Assembly: GCF_014643535.1 (NCBI RefSeq)
Contig: NZ_BMJQ01000001.1
Coordinates: forward strand, 248,001-312,000
Length of the DNA: 64,000 nucleotides
DNA from: Aliidongia dinghuensis
Lineage (GTDB): Bacteria > Pseudomonadota > Alphaproteobacteria > ATCC43930 > CGMCC-115725
Direction of reading: 5' to 3'
Position 1 is the first letter of the stretch. The number at the start of each line of letters is the position of its first letter. The position numbers and the translations under genes are program-made. Positions 1 through 8,856 of this stretch are shown one piece after another. The notes below the pieces were generated by a model. That model was not told where the DNA came from. It did no database searches and was given only the letters and a program-made list of their open reading frames with translations.

Positions 1-24
1 ACAGCGGCGCCGCGCCCCGAGGAC

Positions 25-1311
25 GTGCCGACCGGACCGGCTCGCTCGGCGCTCCTGGGGCTGCTCTCGGCGAACGCCAACGGCTGGACGCGCGAGGCGG
101 CGGTCGCCGAGCTTGCGAAGTGTTCGGACGGGGACGAGATCCCGTTTCTGCTTTGGCGCATGGCCGACTGGGTCGAGCCCGTTCGGCTGCGAGCGGAAGC
201 CGCTGTCGTCGATCGGCTGAAGCCCGCGCTCGGGAGCCGGTTCGCGGCGGCGCTGCATCTCGTCCGACGGCTCGAGGGGATGCGCCGGGTCGATCTCGCC
301 GAGATCGTGTCGCGCATCCACGCTCTTCTCCTGGACGAGCCCGACCGGCCGAGCTTGAACGCGGCGCTCCGCTCCGACGACCGGTATGTCCGTCGTGAGG
401 CCTGCCGGGTGCTGGATCGGGGGCGCGAGGTTCCCAATCGCGAAATCCGACGCATCGTCGGATCCGACCGCGACGCCGTCGTGCGCGGCTGGCTCCTCGG
501 CTGGGAGGTGCGCCTGCGCGACGTCGACGCAGAAGCCGCCCAAACGCTGCGCCGTCGCTTGCTGACGGATCCCTCGAGCGGAATCCGCGCGCAGGCGCTC
601 CTGGCCGTCGCCGACCTGGATATCGACGAGCGGACTGATGCGCTTCTTCGGGCGCTGTTCGATCCGGCCGCGATGGTCAGGCACATCGCGCGCTTCCATC
701 TCAAACAGGACGGTCATCAGGCGGATTTCGTCGACGCTTATCGAGCCATTCTTGATTCCGGTAAGGGACCACTGGTTGTCGCCGTTGCCGGTTTCGGGGA
801 GACCGCCAAGCGTGTCGAGTGGGTGCGGCTGTTGTTGTTCCTCGAGGGACCCGCGGGATTGGCCCGCGTCGCCCTGAAGGCAATGGCGCAGCTGGACGGT
901 GACGCCGCCCAGCACGTCTTCCTCGAGTGCCTCGCCGATCCTCGCGATGGCGTTTGCCGCCAAGCGTATCGTTTGCTTAGGCGGCGGCTCGACAACGTCG
1001 ATGCCGACCGTCTGAGCGAGCTCTGGCGTCGCGCGCCGTCGGACGTTTCGCGAGTGGTCTTGGCGAAGGCAATGCTTCGGCTACCGCCGTGGACTGCACT
1101 GGGAGTGCTTTTGGAAGCAACTTCCGCAGGAGCTGAACCGCGGCCGGAGATCATTTCGGCGCTCGAAGCATGGCGTCCTGAGCACCGGAAGCACTACGCG
1201 CCGGACCGGCTTAGCGACGTTGCCCGCGCTAGGTTGCATGATGCCGTTCGTTCGGTTGGCGGGAAGCTACCGCTTGCCGTGACGGCACGCCTCGAAACTC
1301 TACTGAGCTAA
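25..1311 (+). CDS. HEAT-repeat protein, possibly partial at its 5' end
   Basis: The protein is all-helical, made of about ten degenerate 30-residue helix pairs rich in Leu, Ala and Arg, as in HEAT/PBS-lyase repeat scaffolds. No enzymatic motif is visible. Such solenoids usually bind proteins or nucleic acids, but nothing here names a partner. A GTG at 25 follows a close GAGG, but the frame stays open to base 1, so the true start may lie outside the window. The reading frame has normal high GC3. The next gene, KfrA-like, is 130 bases downstream behind its own promoter region, so the two are probably not an operon. The HEAT call is moderately sure; the function is unknown. Confidence 0.7.
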   Translation: MPTGPARSALLGLLSANANGWTREAAVAELAKCSDGDEIPFLLWRMADWVEPVRLRAEAAVVDRLKPALGSRFAAALHLVRRLEGMRRVDLAEIVSRIHALLLDEPDRPSLNAALRSDDRYVRREACRVLDRGREVPNREIRRIVGSDRDAVVRGWLLGWEVRLRDVDAEAAQTLRRRLLTDPSSGIRAQALLAVADLDIDERTDALLRALFDPAAMVRHIARFHLKQDGHQADFVDAYRAILDSGKGPLVVAVAGFGETAKRVEWVRLLLFLEGPAGLARVALKAMAQLDGDAAQHVFLECLADPRDGVCRQAYRLLRRRLDNVDADRLSELWRRAPSDVSRVVLAKAMLRLPPWTALGVLLEATSAGAEPRPEIISALEAWRPEHRKHYAPDRLSDVARARLHDAVRSVGGKLPLAVTARLETLLS

Positions 1312-1390
1312 TCTCGACGTCCTGAGAGGGTATGGACCGCCGCTGACCGCGCGGACTCAAACATGGGTTCCGCGCTGTTCTCTATTCTCG

Positions 1391-1406
1391 CAAACTAGTA
1401 AGTTTG
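1391..1406. promoter_or_regulatory. Operator-like inverted repeat upstream of the KfrA-like gene
   Basis: Perfect 6-base arms CAAACT and AGTTTG flank a 4-base spacer, 38 bases before the KfrA-like start, inside a locally AT-rich stretch. KfrA proteins are known to bind and repress their own promoters, so autoregulation is a reasonable inference. No binding evidence exists here. Confidence 0.4.
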
Positions 1407-1443
1407 GTATGTTTGTTAGCTTAGTTAGAAGCGGAGACCAAGT

Positions 1444-2082
1444 ATGGGACGCCCACAGGAAGTTTCCGACCAGGAGATCATCGACGCCGGACTTGCGATC
1501 GAGCGTGATGCCGGTCGTCCGGCGCGTCCCGACGCCATTCGCGTCCGGCTTGGCGGGCGGGGCAACGCTGGGCGCATTCGGCGTGTCTGGGAGGAATTCG
1601 TCACGCGGCGGGAGCAGGAGGCCGAGCGCAACCGAGATCCCAGCAGGGCTCTCTCTCCGGCAATGATGGCGTTCATGACCGCCGACCTGGAGCAACGGAA
1701 GACCGAAGACACTCGGCGCTTCATGTCGATATATCGGGCCGCCGAAGAAGATTTGGCTGCGCGATTTGCTGCGGAGCGAGAGTCTGTCCAGACTGAAATG
1801 GCGGCGCTCAAGGGGCGCCTGGACGAAGCCTATGAGGAGAATGCTTCGCTCGAAACACAAAGCTCCGACCTCAGGAAGCTCGTGGCCGAAGCGAACAATG
1901 CGCAGAAGGCCGAGCAGAAACGAGCAAGCACAATGGAAGCCCACTCGAAAAGGCTGAGGGAGGAGCTTGCCAATACGAAAGGCCAGTTGGAGCGTACGCG
2001 GTCAGATCTGACGGAGGTCAAAACCGAACTCGCCAAAATGACCGAGCGAGCGATTGCGGCCGAGACATTGGCGAAGGCGTAG
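1444..2082 (+). CDS. KfrA-like DNA-binding protein with coiled-coil tail
   Basis: The N-terminus (about residues 1-75) matches the KfrA N-terminal DNA-binding domain: an opening GRPQEVSDQEII helix, then a Gly-Arg-rich turn and the RRVWEEF helix. Residues about 90-210 form a long charged coiled coil. KfrA proteins are plasmid-associated regulators and architectural proteins that bind their own promoter and affect plasmid stability. The ATG follows GGAG about seven bases upstream. The frame is closed by TAG at 2080-2082 but runs on for 20 further plausible codons to a second TAG at 2143-2145, so the C-terminus may be slightly truncated. The gene hints at a plasmid or integrated-plasmid origin for this end of the window. 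Confidence 0.8.
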   Translation: MGRPQEVSDQEIIDAGLAIERDAGRPARPDAIRVRLGGRGNAGRIRRVWEEFVTRREQEAERNRDPSRALSPAMMAFMTADLEQRKTEDTRRFMSIYRAAEEDLAARFAAERESVQTEMAALKGRLDEAYEENASLETQSSDLRKLVAEANNAQKAEQKRASTMEAHSKRLREELANTKGQLERTRSDLTEVKTELAKMTERAIAAETLAKA

Positions 2083-2201
2083 AAGCGTCACCTCTCAACA
2101 TCGGCGGCCATCGAGGCTGCCGGTGCCCAGATCTCTGATGCCTAGTCCGCGACCCGTACCGCTGCACTGCGCTTGGACGTCCGTCCCGGCTCGCCGCGGG
2201 A

Positions 2202-4304
2202 TCAAGTCCCGCCCCACATGCCCCTCATCTTCGCGCCGAGATCGAGCCGATTTGCCGGGCGCGGCTTCGGCGCGTCTTCTCCCGCACGAGCCGGTACCCA
2301 AACTATGCTTTCGAACAACGGCAAGATCGACGGCGGGATGAAACGGGTGCGCGACGCATAGAGATGTCGGTCGCCGTGGCGCGTTTGCTGAGCCACGTAG
2401 AACCGATGCGGCATCACCAGATGAAGGTGATCCATCGCCCTCGTCATGGCGACGTAGAGCAGACGGCGCTCCTCCTCGATGTCGTCGGCACTGCCAACCC
2501 CGAGATCGGACGGGATGCAGCCGTCGACGGTGTTGAGGACGAACACAGATTTGAATTCTTGCCCCTTGGCCGAATGGATAGTCGAGAGCACGACGTAATC
2601 GTCGTCCCGTCGCGGCACCCCGGCCTCATCGCTCACCGCGTCCGGTGGGTCAAGCGTGAGTTCCGTCAAAAATCGCTGGCGCGACTCGAAACCGGCGGCG
2701 ATCTGCTCGAGCTGCATCAGATCGGCGAGCCTGGCCTGCGCGTCCTCGTGCAAGCGCTCCAGATGCGGCTCGTACCAATGCCGGACGAGTTCGATGTCGG
2801 TCGGCCAACCGGTGCCGGTATCGCTCAGGCGGTCAACGAGCTCGGCGAAGCCGTTCCAATCCTCGGCGGCGCGCGATGGCGGCTCGAAGCCGTCCAGGGC
2901 CGCGAGCCCGTTGAAGCCGCCGGTGAAGTCGAGCACGGCCGCCGCGACCTTCGGACCAACGCCGCGCATCAGCTGGAGCGCGCGGAAACCGGCCAGGCGA
3001 TCTCGTGGGTTCTCGGCCCAGCGAAGGACGGCGAGCACGTCGCGGATGTGGGCGGCATCCAAAAATTTGAGGCCGCCAAATTTGCGGAAGGGGACATTCC
3101 GGCGAGTGAGCTCGACCTCGAGTGGGCCGCTGTGGTGGGCTGTCCGGAACAGCACTGCCTGCGAAATCAGTGGCAACCCGTCTTCACGCGCCTCGAGGAT
3201 CTTGTCGGCCACGTACTGCGCCTGGCTGGCCTCGTCCGGCACGGTGACGAGCTGTGGCAGGTCGCCGGACTGGCGTTCTGTCCGCAGGTTCTTCGTGAAC
3301 CGCTCGGTGGCGAACCCGATGACAGCGTTTGCGGCCGCCAAGATCGGCTGGGTCGACCGGTAGTTCCGCTCGAGGGTCACGATCGTCGCCGGTGGCGAGA
3401 AGGCTTTCGGGAAATCGAGGATGTTCCTGACCGTGGCCGACCGGAAGCCGTAGATCGCCTGCGCGTCGTCGCCGACGACGGCCAGGCCGCAGCCGTCGGG
3501 TTTGAGTGCGAGCAGGATCGATGCCTGGAGCCGATTCGTGTCCTGGTACTCGTCGACCAGGATGTGGTCGTAGCGGTCGGCGATCGCCGCAGCGAAGGAG
3601 GGATCGTCGACCATGCGCGCCCAGTAGAGCAGCAGGTCGTCGTAGTCGAGAACGCCCTGGCGTTGCTTGGCGTCGACGTAGGCGGCGAACAGCTTCGGCA
3701 GCTCGTCGACCCAGCCGAGGTACTGGGGCGACGCCTTCGCCAGGACATCCCGAAGGTCGGCCTCGGCGTTGACCACCCGCGAATAGATGGCGAGGCAGCT
3801 GCTCTTGGAGGGGAAGCGCACTTCGGTCCGATCGTAGCCGAGTTCGTGACGGACCATGTTCATCAGGTCGGCCGAATCCTCGCGATCGTGGATCGTGAAA
3901 TTCGGATCGAGGCCGATCTCCTCAGCGAACTCGCGCAGCAAACGGGCCGCCACGGAATGGAAGGTGCCCGACCCAGCGAGCGCGTCGGCCACGACGATCG
4001 ACTGCTGGCCCATTAGACGGGCCGAGATCTGCTCGACGCGTTTGGCAATCTCGGCGGCCGCGCGGCGCGAGAAGGTCAGCAGCAGGATGCGCCGGGGATC
4101 GACGCCGGTCTCGATCAGGTGGACGACGCGGTGGACGATGGTCTTCGTCTTGCCGGACCCTGCACCGGCGATGACGAGCAGCGGGCCGCATTCCTGGTCG
4201 CCGACGTCATGCTCCGCCGCCCGGCGTTGCTCGGTATTGAGCTCGTCGAGGTGGGAGGCGGGGGCGATGGGCGGAGTGGCTAGGGTCACCGGATCAGGTG
4301 ACAT
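2202..4304 (-). CDS. UvrD/PcrA/Rep-type superfamily 1 DNA helicase
   Basis: About 700 residues with the full SF1A motif set in order: Q motif LNTEQRRAA, Walker A GAGSGKT, Ia TFSRRAAAE, Walker B DEYQDTN, motif III GDDAQAIYGFR, motif IV LERNYRST, motif V STIHSAKGQEF and motif VI LLYVAMTRA. It is an ATP-driven 3'-5' DNA translocase/helicase of the repair family. The frame could open at 4460, but the ATG at 4304 gives the usual short leader before the Q motif. It lacks the C-terminal PcrA extension, and with the neighbours it may be an accessory or defence helicase rather than the housekeeping UvrD. It is transcribed divergently from the STAS-ATPase gene across 135 bases. Confidence 0.93.
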   Translation of the reverse strand: MSPDPVTLATPPIAPASHLDELNTEQRRAAEHDVGDQECGPLLVIAGAGSGKTKTIVHRVVHLIETGVDPRRILLLTFSRRAAAEIAKRVEQISARLMGQQSIVVADALAGSGTFHSVAARLLREFAEEIGLDPNFTIHDREDSADLMNMVRHELGYDRTEVRFPSKSSCLAIYSRVVNAEADLRDVLAKASPQYLGWVDELPKLFAAYVDAKQRQGVLDYDDLLLYWARMVDDPSFAAAIADRYDHILVDEYQDTNRLQASILLALKPDGCGLAVVGDDAQAIYGFRSATVRNILDFPKAFSPPATIVTLERNYRSTQPILAAANAVIGFATERFTKNLRTERQSGDLPQLVTVPDEASQAQYVADKILEAREDGLPLISQAVLFRTAHHSGPLEVELTRRNVPFRKFGGLKFLDAAHIRDVLAVLRWAENPRDRLAGFRALQLMRGVGPKVAAAVLDFTGGFNGLAALDGFEPPSRAAEDWNGFAELVDRLSDTGTGWPTDIELVRHWYEPHLERLHEDAQARLADLMQLEQIAAGFESRQRFLTELTLDPPDAVSDEAGVPRRDDDYVVLSTIHSAKGQEFKSVFVLNTVDGCIPSDLGVGSADDIEEERRLLYVAMTRAMDHLHLVMPHRFYVAQQTRHGDRHLYASRTRFIPPSILPLFESIVWVPARAGEDAPKPRPANRLDLGAKMRGMWGGT

Positions 4305-4439
4305 GATTCCGGTTTTGTTCGCAAGCCCTGGACGGTGCAGCTCAAAATGAGAAACGCATTGATTGACGAGAACGTCTCGGATAAATCGTCTGGATGAGTT
4401 TGTTGGCCCGAATAGTCTAGGGATGGATGCGGCGCAACC

Positions 4440-5660
4440 ATGTATTCTGAAGGAAATCACTTATACTTTGTCGGAAAAGTAAGTGGTGAGCCACTTTCCA
4501 CGATGGCCGCCTTGCACAATCTTATAAAGAAGCAAGGCTATACTGATATTACAATCGACTTTCGTAAAGCAACGTTCCTGTCTCCAGAATTTATGATCCC
4601 TTTCGTTACCATTGTTCGGTCATATCGGCGAGATAAAGTTGACTTTGACTTTTTGATTCCGGAAGAGCAGAAGGCGGCCGCACTAATGAGTAATACGAAT
4701 TGGGCTCATTTGGTCTCGCCTGAACGATATGACTCTAAGGCCGAGAGAAATATCAAACACCTGTCCGCGCGCCAATATCTCACATCCGAGGAGCATCATG
4801 ACGCGGTTGATGCAAGCTTAGAAGTCATTCTTAATAGCCTGCCAGGCATGGATCGGTCTCGATTAAAGGCACTTGAATGGGCTTTGAATGAGATTACCGA
4901 TAATGTTCTCAATCATGCAGAGTCTCCCGTTGGAGGCGTAATGCAGGTGATGACATTTCCGAAGCGACGGCGAGCGGAATTCTTTGTCTGCGATGCGGGC
5001 GTGACCATCCCCCGCAGCCTTCGTTCTGGGCGACCCGATCTCAGGGATGACACATCTGCTCTTCGGGCTGCGATCGAAGAAGGGGTTACGCGGAATACAA
5101 AAACAAATCAAGGGAACGGGCTGTTCGGTACCTTTAAGTGTTGTGAGGTTAGTGGCGGAGAGTTCGACGTTATCTCAGGCGGCGTAACTCTACGCCATCG
5201 CCCGGGAGAACTGAGTGTAGTTAAAACCACTATTCCATTTCCTGGGACTTACGTGCGAGCATCGATCGGTTATGATTACGATAGACTGCTAGAAGAGGCC
5301 CTCGTATTTCGCGGCCGTGCGCACAATCCCAGTTTTGACTATATTGAGCGCGTTTATCAGCCGGGCGGCGAATATATCAGCTTCTCGGTGAACCAGGAGC
5401 TTAGAGCATTTGGAAGTCGGGAGGCTGGTCAGTATGCGCGCACGAAAGTTGAGAATCTCATGGACAGATTCAGTACGCCAGTCGAATTTGATTTTAGTGA
5501 TATCAGGTTGATTTCAAGTAGCTTTGCGGATGAGGTATTCGGCAAGCTGTTTGAAATACTGGGTCCAATTAGATTCGGGCAGCTCTGTCGCTTCAAGAAT
5601 ATTGATGTAACTGTGCAAGGGCTCATTGATCGAGCGATTGCGCAACGAATGTCGAGCTGA
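4440..5660 (+). CDS. STAS / GHKL ATPase / STAS-like (DUF4325-type) protein
   Basis: Three parts can be read. Residues about 20-95 resemble a STAS fold (ITIDFRKATFLSPEF). Residues about 140-260 form a GHKL/HATPase module with N-box EWALNEITDNVLNHA, a CDAG G1-like box and GNGLFG as the ATP-lid glycines. Residues about 300-400 resemble the STAS-like DUF4325 domain (FDFSDIRLISSSFADEVF). No histidine-kinase phosphoacceptor, TM segment or receiver is present. STAS/anti-sigma-type kinases work by partner switching, so an ATP-dependent switch is a fair inference. Codon use is AT-richer than in the flanking genes, suggesting transfer. It is followed without a gap by a nuclease-like fragment. Confidence 0.7.
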   Translation: MYSEGNHLYFVGKVSGEPLSTMAALHNLIKKQGYTDITIDFRKATFLSPEFMIPFVTIVRSYRRDKVDFDFLIPEEQKAAALMSNTNWAHLVSPERYDSKAERNIKHLSARQYLTSEEHHDAVDASLEVILNSLPGMDRSRLKALEWALNEITDNVLNHAESPVGGVMQVMTFPKRRRAEFFVCDAGVTIPRSLRSGRPDLRDDTSALRAAIEEGVTRNTKTNQGNGLFGTFKCCEVSGGEFDVISGGVTLRHRPGELSVVKTTIPFPGTYVRASIGYDYDRLLEEALVFRGRAHNPSFDYIERVYQPGGEYISFSVNQELRAFGSREAGQYARTKVENLMDRFSTPVEFDFSDIRLISSSFADEVFGKLFEILGPIRFGQLCRFKNIDVTVQGLIDRAIAQRMSS

Positions 5661-5734
5661 GCCGTCGAAAGCTACGGCTGAAGAGGCGTATCGACGGTCA
5701 GCTCCGATCCATCCAGAACAATACCGGCGAAAGC

Positions 5735-6484
5735 GTGGAAGCCGACGTCCAGCAGGTGACGAAGGCGCTCAACGAAGAAAAGAAAGGCGCTTTAGCCGAA
5801 TATGTCGTTCGTCGGAAAGCCATTCTCGATCTGCTCGACTCTTCGCTGGCTTTCAAAGAGCCCGAGGCGCGGCGCTACTACCGCGAGGATACGATCCATG
5901 AACTGATCGTACCGTTGCGGTCGAATTCAGAGGATCTCGACTACACCCAGCACAATTTGTGGATTCTCGACGATCGGCTAGCCTTCTACACCTTCTTCCG
6001 ATCCGACAGGCCTGTCGGCGGCTACGTTGACGGCAGTGATAGCGGCAGGGAACCCGATCTGGCGGTCGTGTATGACGGCGCGCTCGCATTCAAGCGCGAC
6101 GGCCAGGACGAGCCGATCGTCATCATTGAGTTCAAGCGCCCCGGTCGGGACGATTTCGATGGCAACTCGAGTCCGGTGACCCAGGTGCTCGACTACGTCG
6201 AACTCTTCCGTGAGGGAAAGGGCGTCAAGGACAAGAATGGGAGATTGATCAAGCCAATCAGCGATGCCACTCGGTTCATCTGCTACGTCGTCGCGGATTT
6301 CACGCCGAGCCTCTTGAGTGTCGTGCGCAAGTCGATCGCCAACAATCCCACGGCGGACGGGCGCGGATTCTTCGGAATTTCGGCCCCTCACAACGCGACG
6401 ATTGAGGTCATGCCGTACGAGAAAGTGCTGAACGACGCCCGCCTTCGCAATGAGGCGTTCTTCAAGCAGCTCGGCCTTATCTAG
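5735..6484 (+). CDS. PD-(D/E)XK-nuclease-like C-terminal domain of a large ATPase, probably 5'-truncated
   Basis: The protein carries EPDLAVVYDG followed by IVIIEFKRP, the D...E-x-K arrangement of PD-(D/E)XK nucleases, and ends with FFGISAPHNATIEVMPYEKV. From memory this resembles the C-terminal module of large Hsp90/HATPase-type ATP-binding proteins. The frame is open and protein-like (SRRKLRLKRRIDG) back to 5630 but has no ATG there. The first usable start is GTG 5735, so the N-terminal ATPase part seems lost. It begins right after the STAS-GHKL gene and is probably co-transcribed with it. It could be expressed as a stand-alone nuclease or be a decaying remnant. Confidence 0.6.
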   Translation: MEADVQQVTKALNEEKKGALAEYVVRRKAILDLLDSSLAFKEPEARRYYREDTIHELIVPLRSNSEDLDYTQHNLWILDDRLAFYTFFRSDRPVGGYVDGSDSGREPDLAVVYDGALAFKRDGQDEPIVIIEFKRPGRDDFDGNSSPVTQVLDYVELFREGKGVKDKNGRLIKPISDATRFICYVVADFTPSLLSVVRKSIANNPTADGRGFFGISAPHNATIEVMPYEKVLNDARLRNEAFFKQLGLI

Positions 6485-6650
6485 GAAGCAAGGTCAATCG
6501 TCCTGGACGAGAGGACCTAGGAGTCTACCGAAAGCGTGTCCGCGTCGTCCGCGCTCAATGGCCGACCGGATCGAGTCGAAGGCAGGATGTCGGCGAACGT
6601 GCAAGGGACTAACAAATTACGCTCAACTTTTAATGAGGCGGGGGCCAGGA

Positions 6651-7559
6651 GTGGCGTTCTTAAAGAACAAAGTGAAGGTCGGGCTTGTAGCGTTTGTCGA
6701 CCTTCTGGGATTTTCGGCTCGAGTCGAGGCAATGAAGACTTTCGAGGATCTCAAACTTCTTGATCAGACCATTGCCCGAGTACAAAGATATTTCGACCAC
6801 AAGCCCAGTGACAGTTTGACCAAAGAATCTCAACAGATCACCGCAAAGACTGTGCTAGCCTTTTCCGACTGTCTTGTAATCACGGTGCCAGTCGATTCGG
6901 AACTAGCAAGCCAAGATGGACACTTCGACGTCTTAATGAATGAGCTGTCAAATTTCGCTCTTTCCCTGGGCCTGTGCGCTGTGAACGGGATCTTCTTGCG
7001 AGGTGGCGTAGATTTTGGGCTCTGGTACCGTAACCGCGACAGGCTCATTAGCCCGGCAATGGTAAAAGCCTACGAGTTGGAGCGCGACGCGTGCGTTCCG
7101 ATGATCGCGGTCACGGGAGAAGTCCATCGTCACTTTTCCGAACATCGTGACCGCAAATTCTATCATAAAAGTGCAGACCCAATTCCTCGGATCCTTCGAC
7201 GGTTCGACGATCTTCCAAATGGGAAGGCGCAGTGGCTCATTGACTACATGCCGATCTGTCTCGAATCGGTGGATGGTCACATCGCAGCGGCCGATTTGGC
7301 GAGATACAAGACAAGCAATCCCGAGATCCGAGACCAAATGAGAAATGAAGCGTTCTGGCGTGATTGCCGCCAGTGGGCGACGTGGCACGCGGACGCGATT
7401 CGAGGCCAATACCGAACGGCAACCGCCGGATCCATTCGCGCGAAATATGTCTGGTTGGCGCGATACCATGATGATGCGGTGGCCCGCTTTTTTGGTACCG
7501 CGCCAGCCGAGCTCTTGATCGGGGATCTTGCCAACGATGCGGGGACAATCGCTTCTTAG
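6651..7559 (+). CDS. Class III nucleotidyl-cyclase-like protein (Pycsar PycC-like appearance)
   Basis: The N-terminus has AFVDLLGFSARVE and later VLAFSDCLVITVP, matching the two metal-binding Asp segments of class III cyclases. These are followed by LRGGVDFGLWYR and ISPAMVKAYELE, a pattern I associate with the bacterial cyclase-like family that includes the anti-phage pyrimidine cyclases. The C-terminal ~110 residues are helical and unassigned. GTG 6651 is preceded by a G-rich Shine-Dalgarno (GAGGCGGGGG); ATG 6633 is the alternative. No TIR, PycTM or similar effector lies directly beside it, so a complete Pycsar system is not shown. Cyclase fold likely; substrate unknown. Confidence 0.6.
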   Translation: MAFLKNKVKVGLVAFVDLLGFSARVEAMKTFEDLKLLDQTIARVQRYFDHKPSDSLTKESQQITAKTVLAFSDCLVITVPVDSELASQDGHFDVLMNELSNFALSLGLCAVNGIFLRGGVDFGLWYRNRDRLISPAMVKAYELERDACVPMIAVTGEVHRHFSEHRDRKFYHKSADPIPRILRRFDDLPNGKAQWLIDYMPICLESVDGHIAAADLARYKTSNPEIRDQMRNEAFWRDCRQWATWHADAIRGQYRTATAGSIRAKYVWLARYHDDAVARFFGTAPAELLIGDLANDAGTIAS

Positions 7560-7574
7560 GAGGCGTTTCCCTAG

Positions 7575-7715
7575 GCGGCCAAAAATCAAGCCGTCGAAAA
7601 GCTCCTCACAAATATCGATGCGGTCTACAGGAAAGCCGCCGCCGACGTGACCGAACTTCGCCTTGAGCAAGCTGGCGTCAGGCTGGCTGACGTCCTGAAC
7701 GAGGCGCTCCGCTAG
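7575..7715 (+). pseudogene. C-terminal remnant of an S1/P1-type nuclease
   Basis: The only open stretch here encodes about 46 residues ending LEQAGVRLADVLNEALR before TAG 7713-7715, like the last helix of S1/P1 zinc nucleases. A TAG at 7572-7574 precedes it and no start codon fits, so the gene body is missing. The N-terminal end of a nuclease of the same family sits at 33198-33356 on the same strand. Confidence 0.55.
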
Positions 7716-7798
7716 CCTACGGTTCCGAGCGGAAATCGACCTGAACACGGCAGCCTTCGAACAAGGGGGAAGAGCCGAGGCCCTTCCCGAGCAAAATC

Positions 7799-8158
7799 CT
7801 ACGGTTGCTTGGCGATGACCATGTCTTTGATGCCGTCGTAGGTCTTCTGGGGAATGATTTTCTTCGAAACGAGCTGGGTCTTCATCTTGTAGGGCCGCCC
7901 CGCGATGATCTTGGCCGAGTAAGCGTCGCCGACGCCAGGCAGCGCCTTCAGATCGGCGGCGCTTGCCGTGTTGATGTCGACCAAGTCCGTCTTCGAGGAC
8001 GTCGCCGCTGGAGCCGTCGGCGATGGGGCAGCAGCCGGTTTCGTCGAGGTGGCCGGAGCGGACTTGGCGGGAGCGGTCGAGGGCGTCGTTTGAGCTATCG
8101 CGGGCGCGGCGAAACCAACCAGGGCGGCGATCGCGAGAAGTCGAGCCAGCTTCATCAT
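7799..8158 (-). CDS. Secreted helix-hairpin-helix (ComEA-type) protein
   Basis: The 119-residue protein starts with a Sec signal peptide ([16 protein letters not shown], cleavage near AIAQ), then an Ala/Pro/Thr-rich linker (about 25-55), then a helix-hairpin-helix domain [26 protein letters not shown]. HhH domains bind DNA backbone without sequence preference; ComEA uses one in DNA uptake. Start 8158 was chosen because GAGAGG lies about seven bases upstream and gives a clean signal peptide; the frame extends further but without coding character. It stands alone, so a DNA-uptake role is only inference. Confidence 0.85.
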   Translation of the reverse strand: MMKLARLLAIAALVGFAAPAIAQTTPSTAPAKSAPATSTKPAAAPSPTAPAATSSKTDLVDINTASAADLKALPGVGDAYSAKIIAGRPYKMKTQLVSKKIIPQKTYDGIKDMVIAKQP

Positions 8159-8449
8159 CTGCACCTCTCGGAAGACGACGGGGTGTCGTCGCGGGGAGAA
8201 CGGTTGGCTCGGCGAGTATCTTCCCTTGGGGCGACGATTGCCGGAGGATGTTTGGTTCAGCAGCATGCCGCCGAGGCCGCTGACGTATCGAACGACATCA
8301 TGAAAAAGCGCAATCCGAGTACGCCGTTCTATTGAGTGCGTAACCGGCACACACTCGTTGTTATCTGCCGTTTGTGCTATAAGGGGGACTGCACTGTTAG
8401 TGCCTACCAACGTCGTGATGACGTCGGTATCCCAGAGATGGAGACCACG

Positions 8450-8581
8450 ATGGTCAATCGCGCAAAACCTAAGCCCGATCAAGAGTTTGTCTTCCGCCCG
8501 TGGATAACCACGCGTGACGGCCGACGCCTTTACGCGAGGGATGTCGGCCTGACGGCATTCAAAATTCCAAAGCGGTACTAG
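8450..8581 (+). CDS. Small conserved hypothetical protein (43 aa)
   Basis: A 43-residue basic protein with [29 protein letters not shown] recognise this pattern from small rhizobial proteins of unknown function in which an aromatic-rich beta segment is followed by KxLxAxxxGxxAFxIP. ATG 8450 is preceded by GGAG at about eight bases; ATG 8438 is the alternative. It is a lone gene with about 290 bases of non-coding DNA upstream. No function can be assigned. Confidence 0.6.
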   Translation: MVNRAKPKPDQEFVFRPWITTRDGRRLYARDVGLTAFKIPKRY

Positions 8582-8856
8582 ACAAGTCGCCGACCGAGTC
8601 GGACGTTGTGGTTCGGCTCGGTCCTCCGACCTCGGCGACGCTTCCGCACGCGGGACGAACCAAATCTACGGGCTGACGCCGTGATCGAGCCGGATGGTTC
8701 TTGTGACTGTTCCTCTGACGGTCGCGTTCAATTGCCCCCGCACGACAAGATGGTCAAGTGGACGACGGTCGTTGGAGAAATCGGTGTCGACGTCACCATT
8801 CCGTATCATGCCGAACGATCGTGGTGACGCACGAGCCGCGACACGGGAAAGCAAAT

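Noticed and set aside
2364..4016. Long plus-strand frame opposite the helicase gene
   Set aside because: Antisense shadow of a high-GC gene; no domain, and all SF1 motifs lie on the other strand.
8606..8827. 73-codon frame between the small protein and the AT-rich gene
   Set aside because: No Shine-Dalgarno and Arg/Asp-rich random composition; opposite-strand frame is equally weak.
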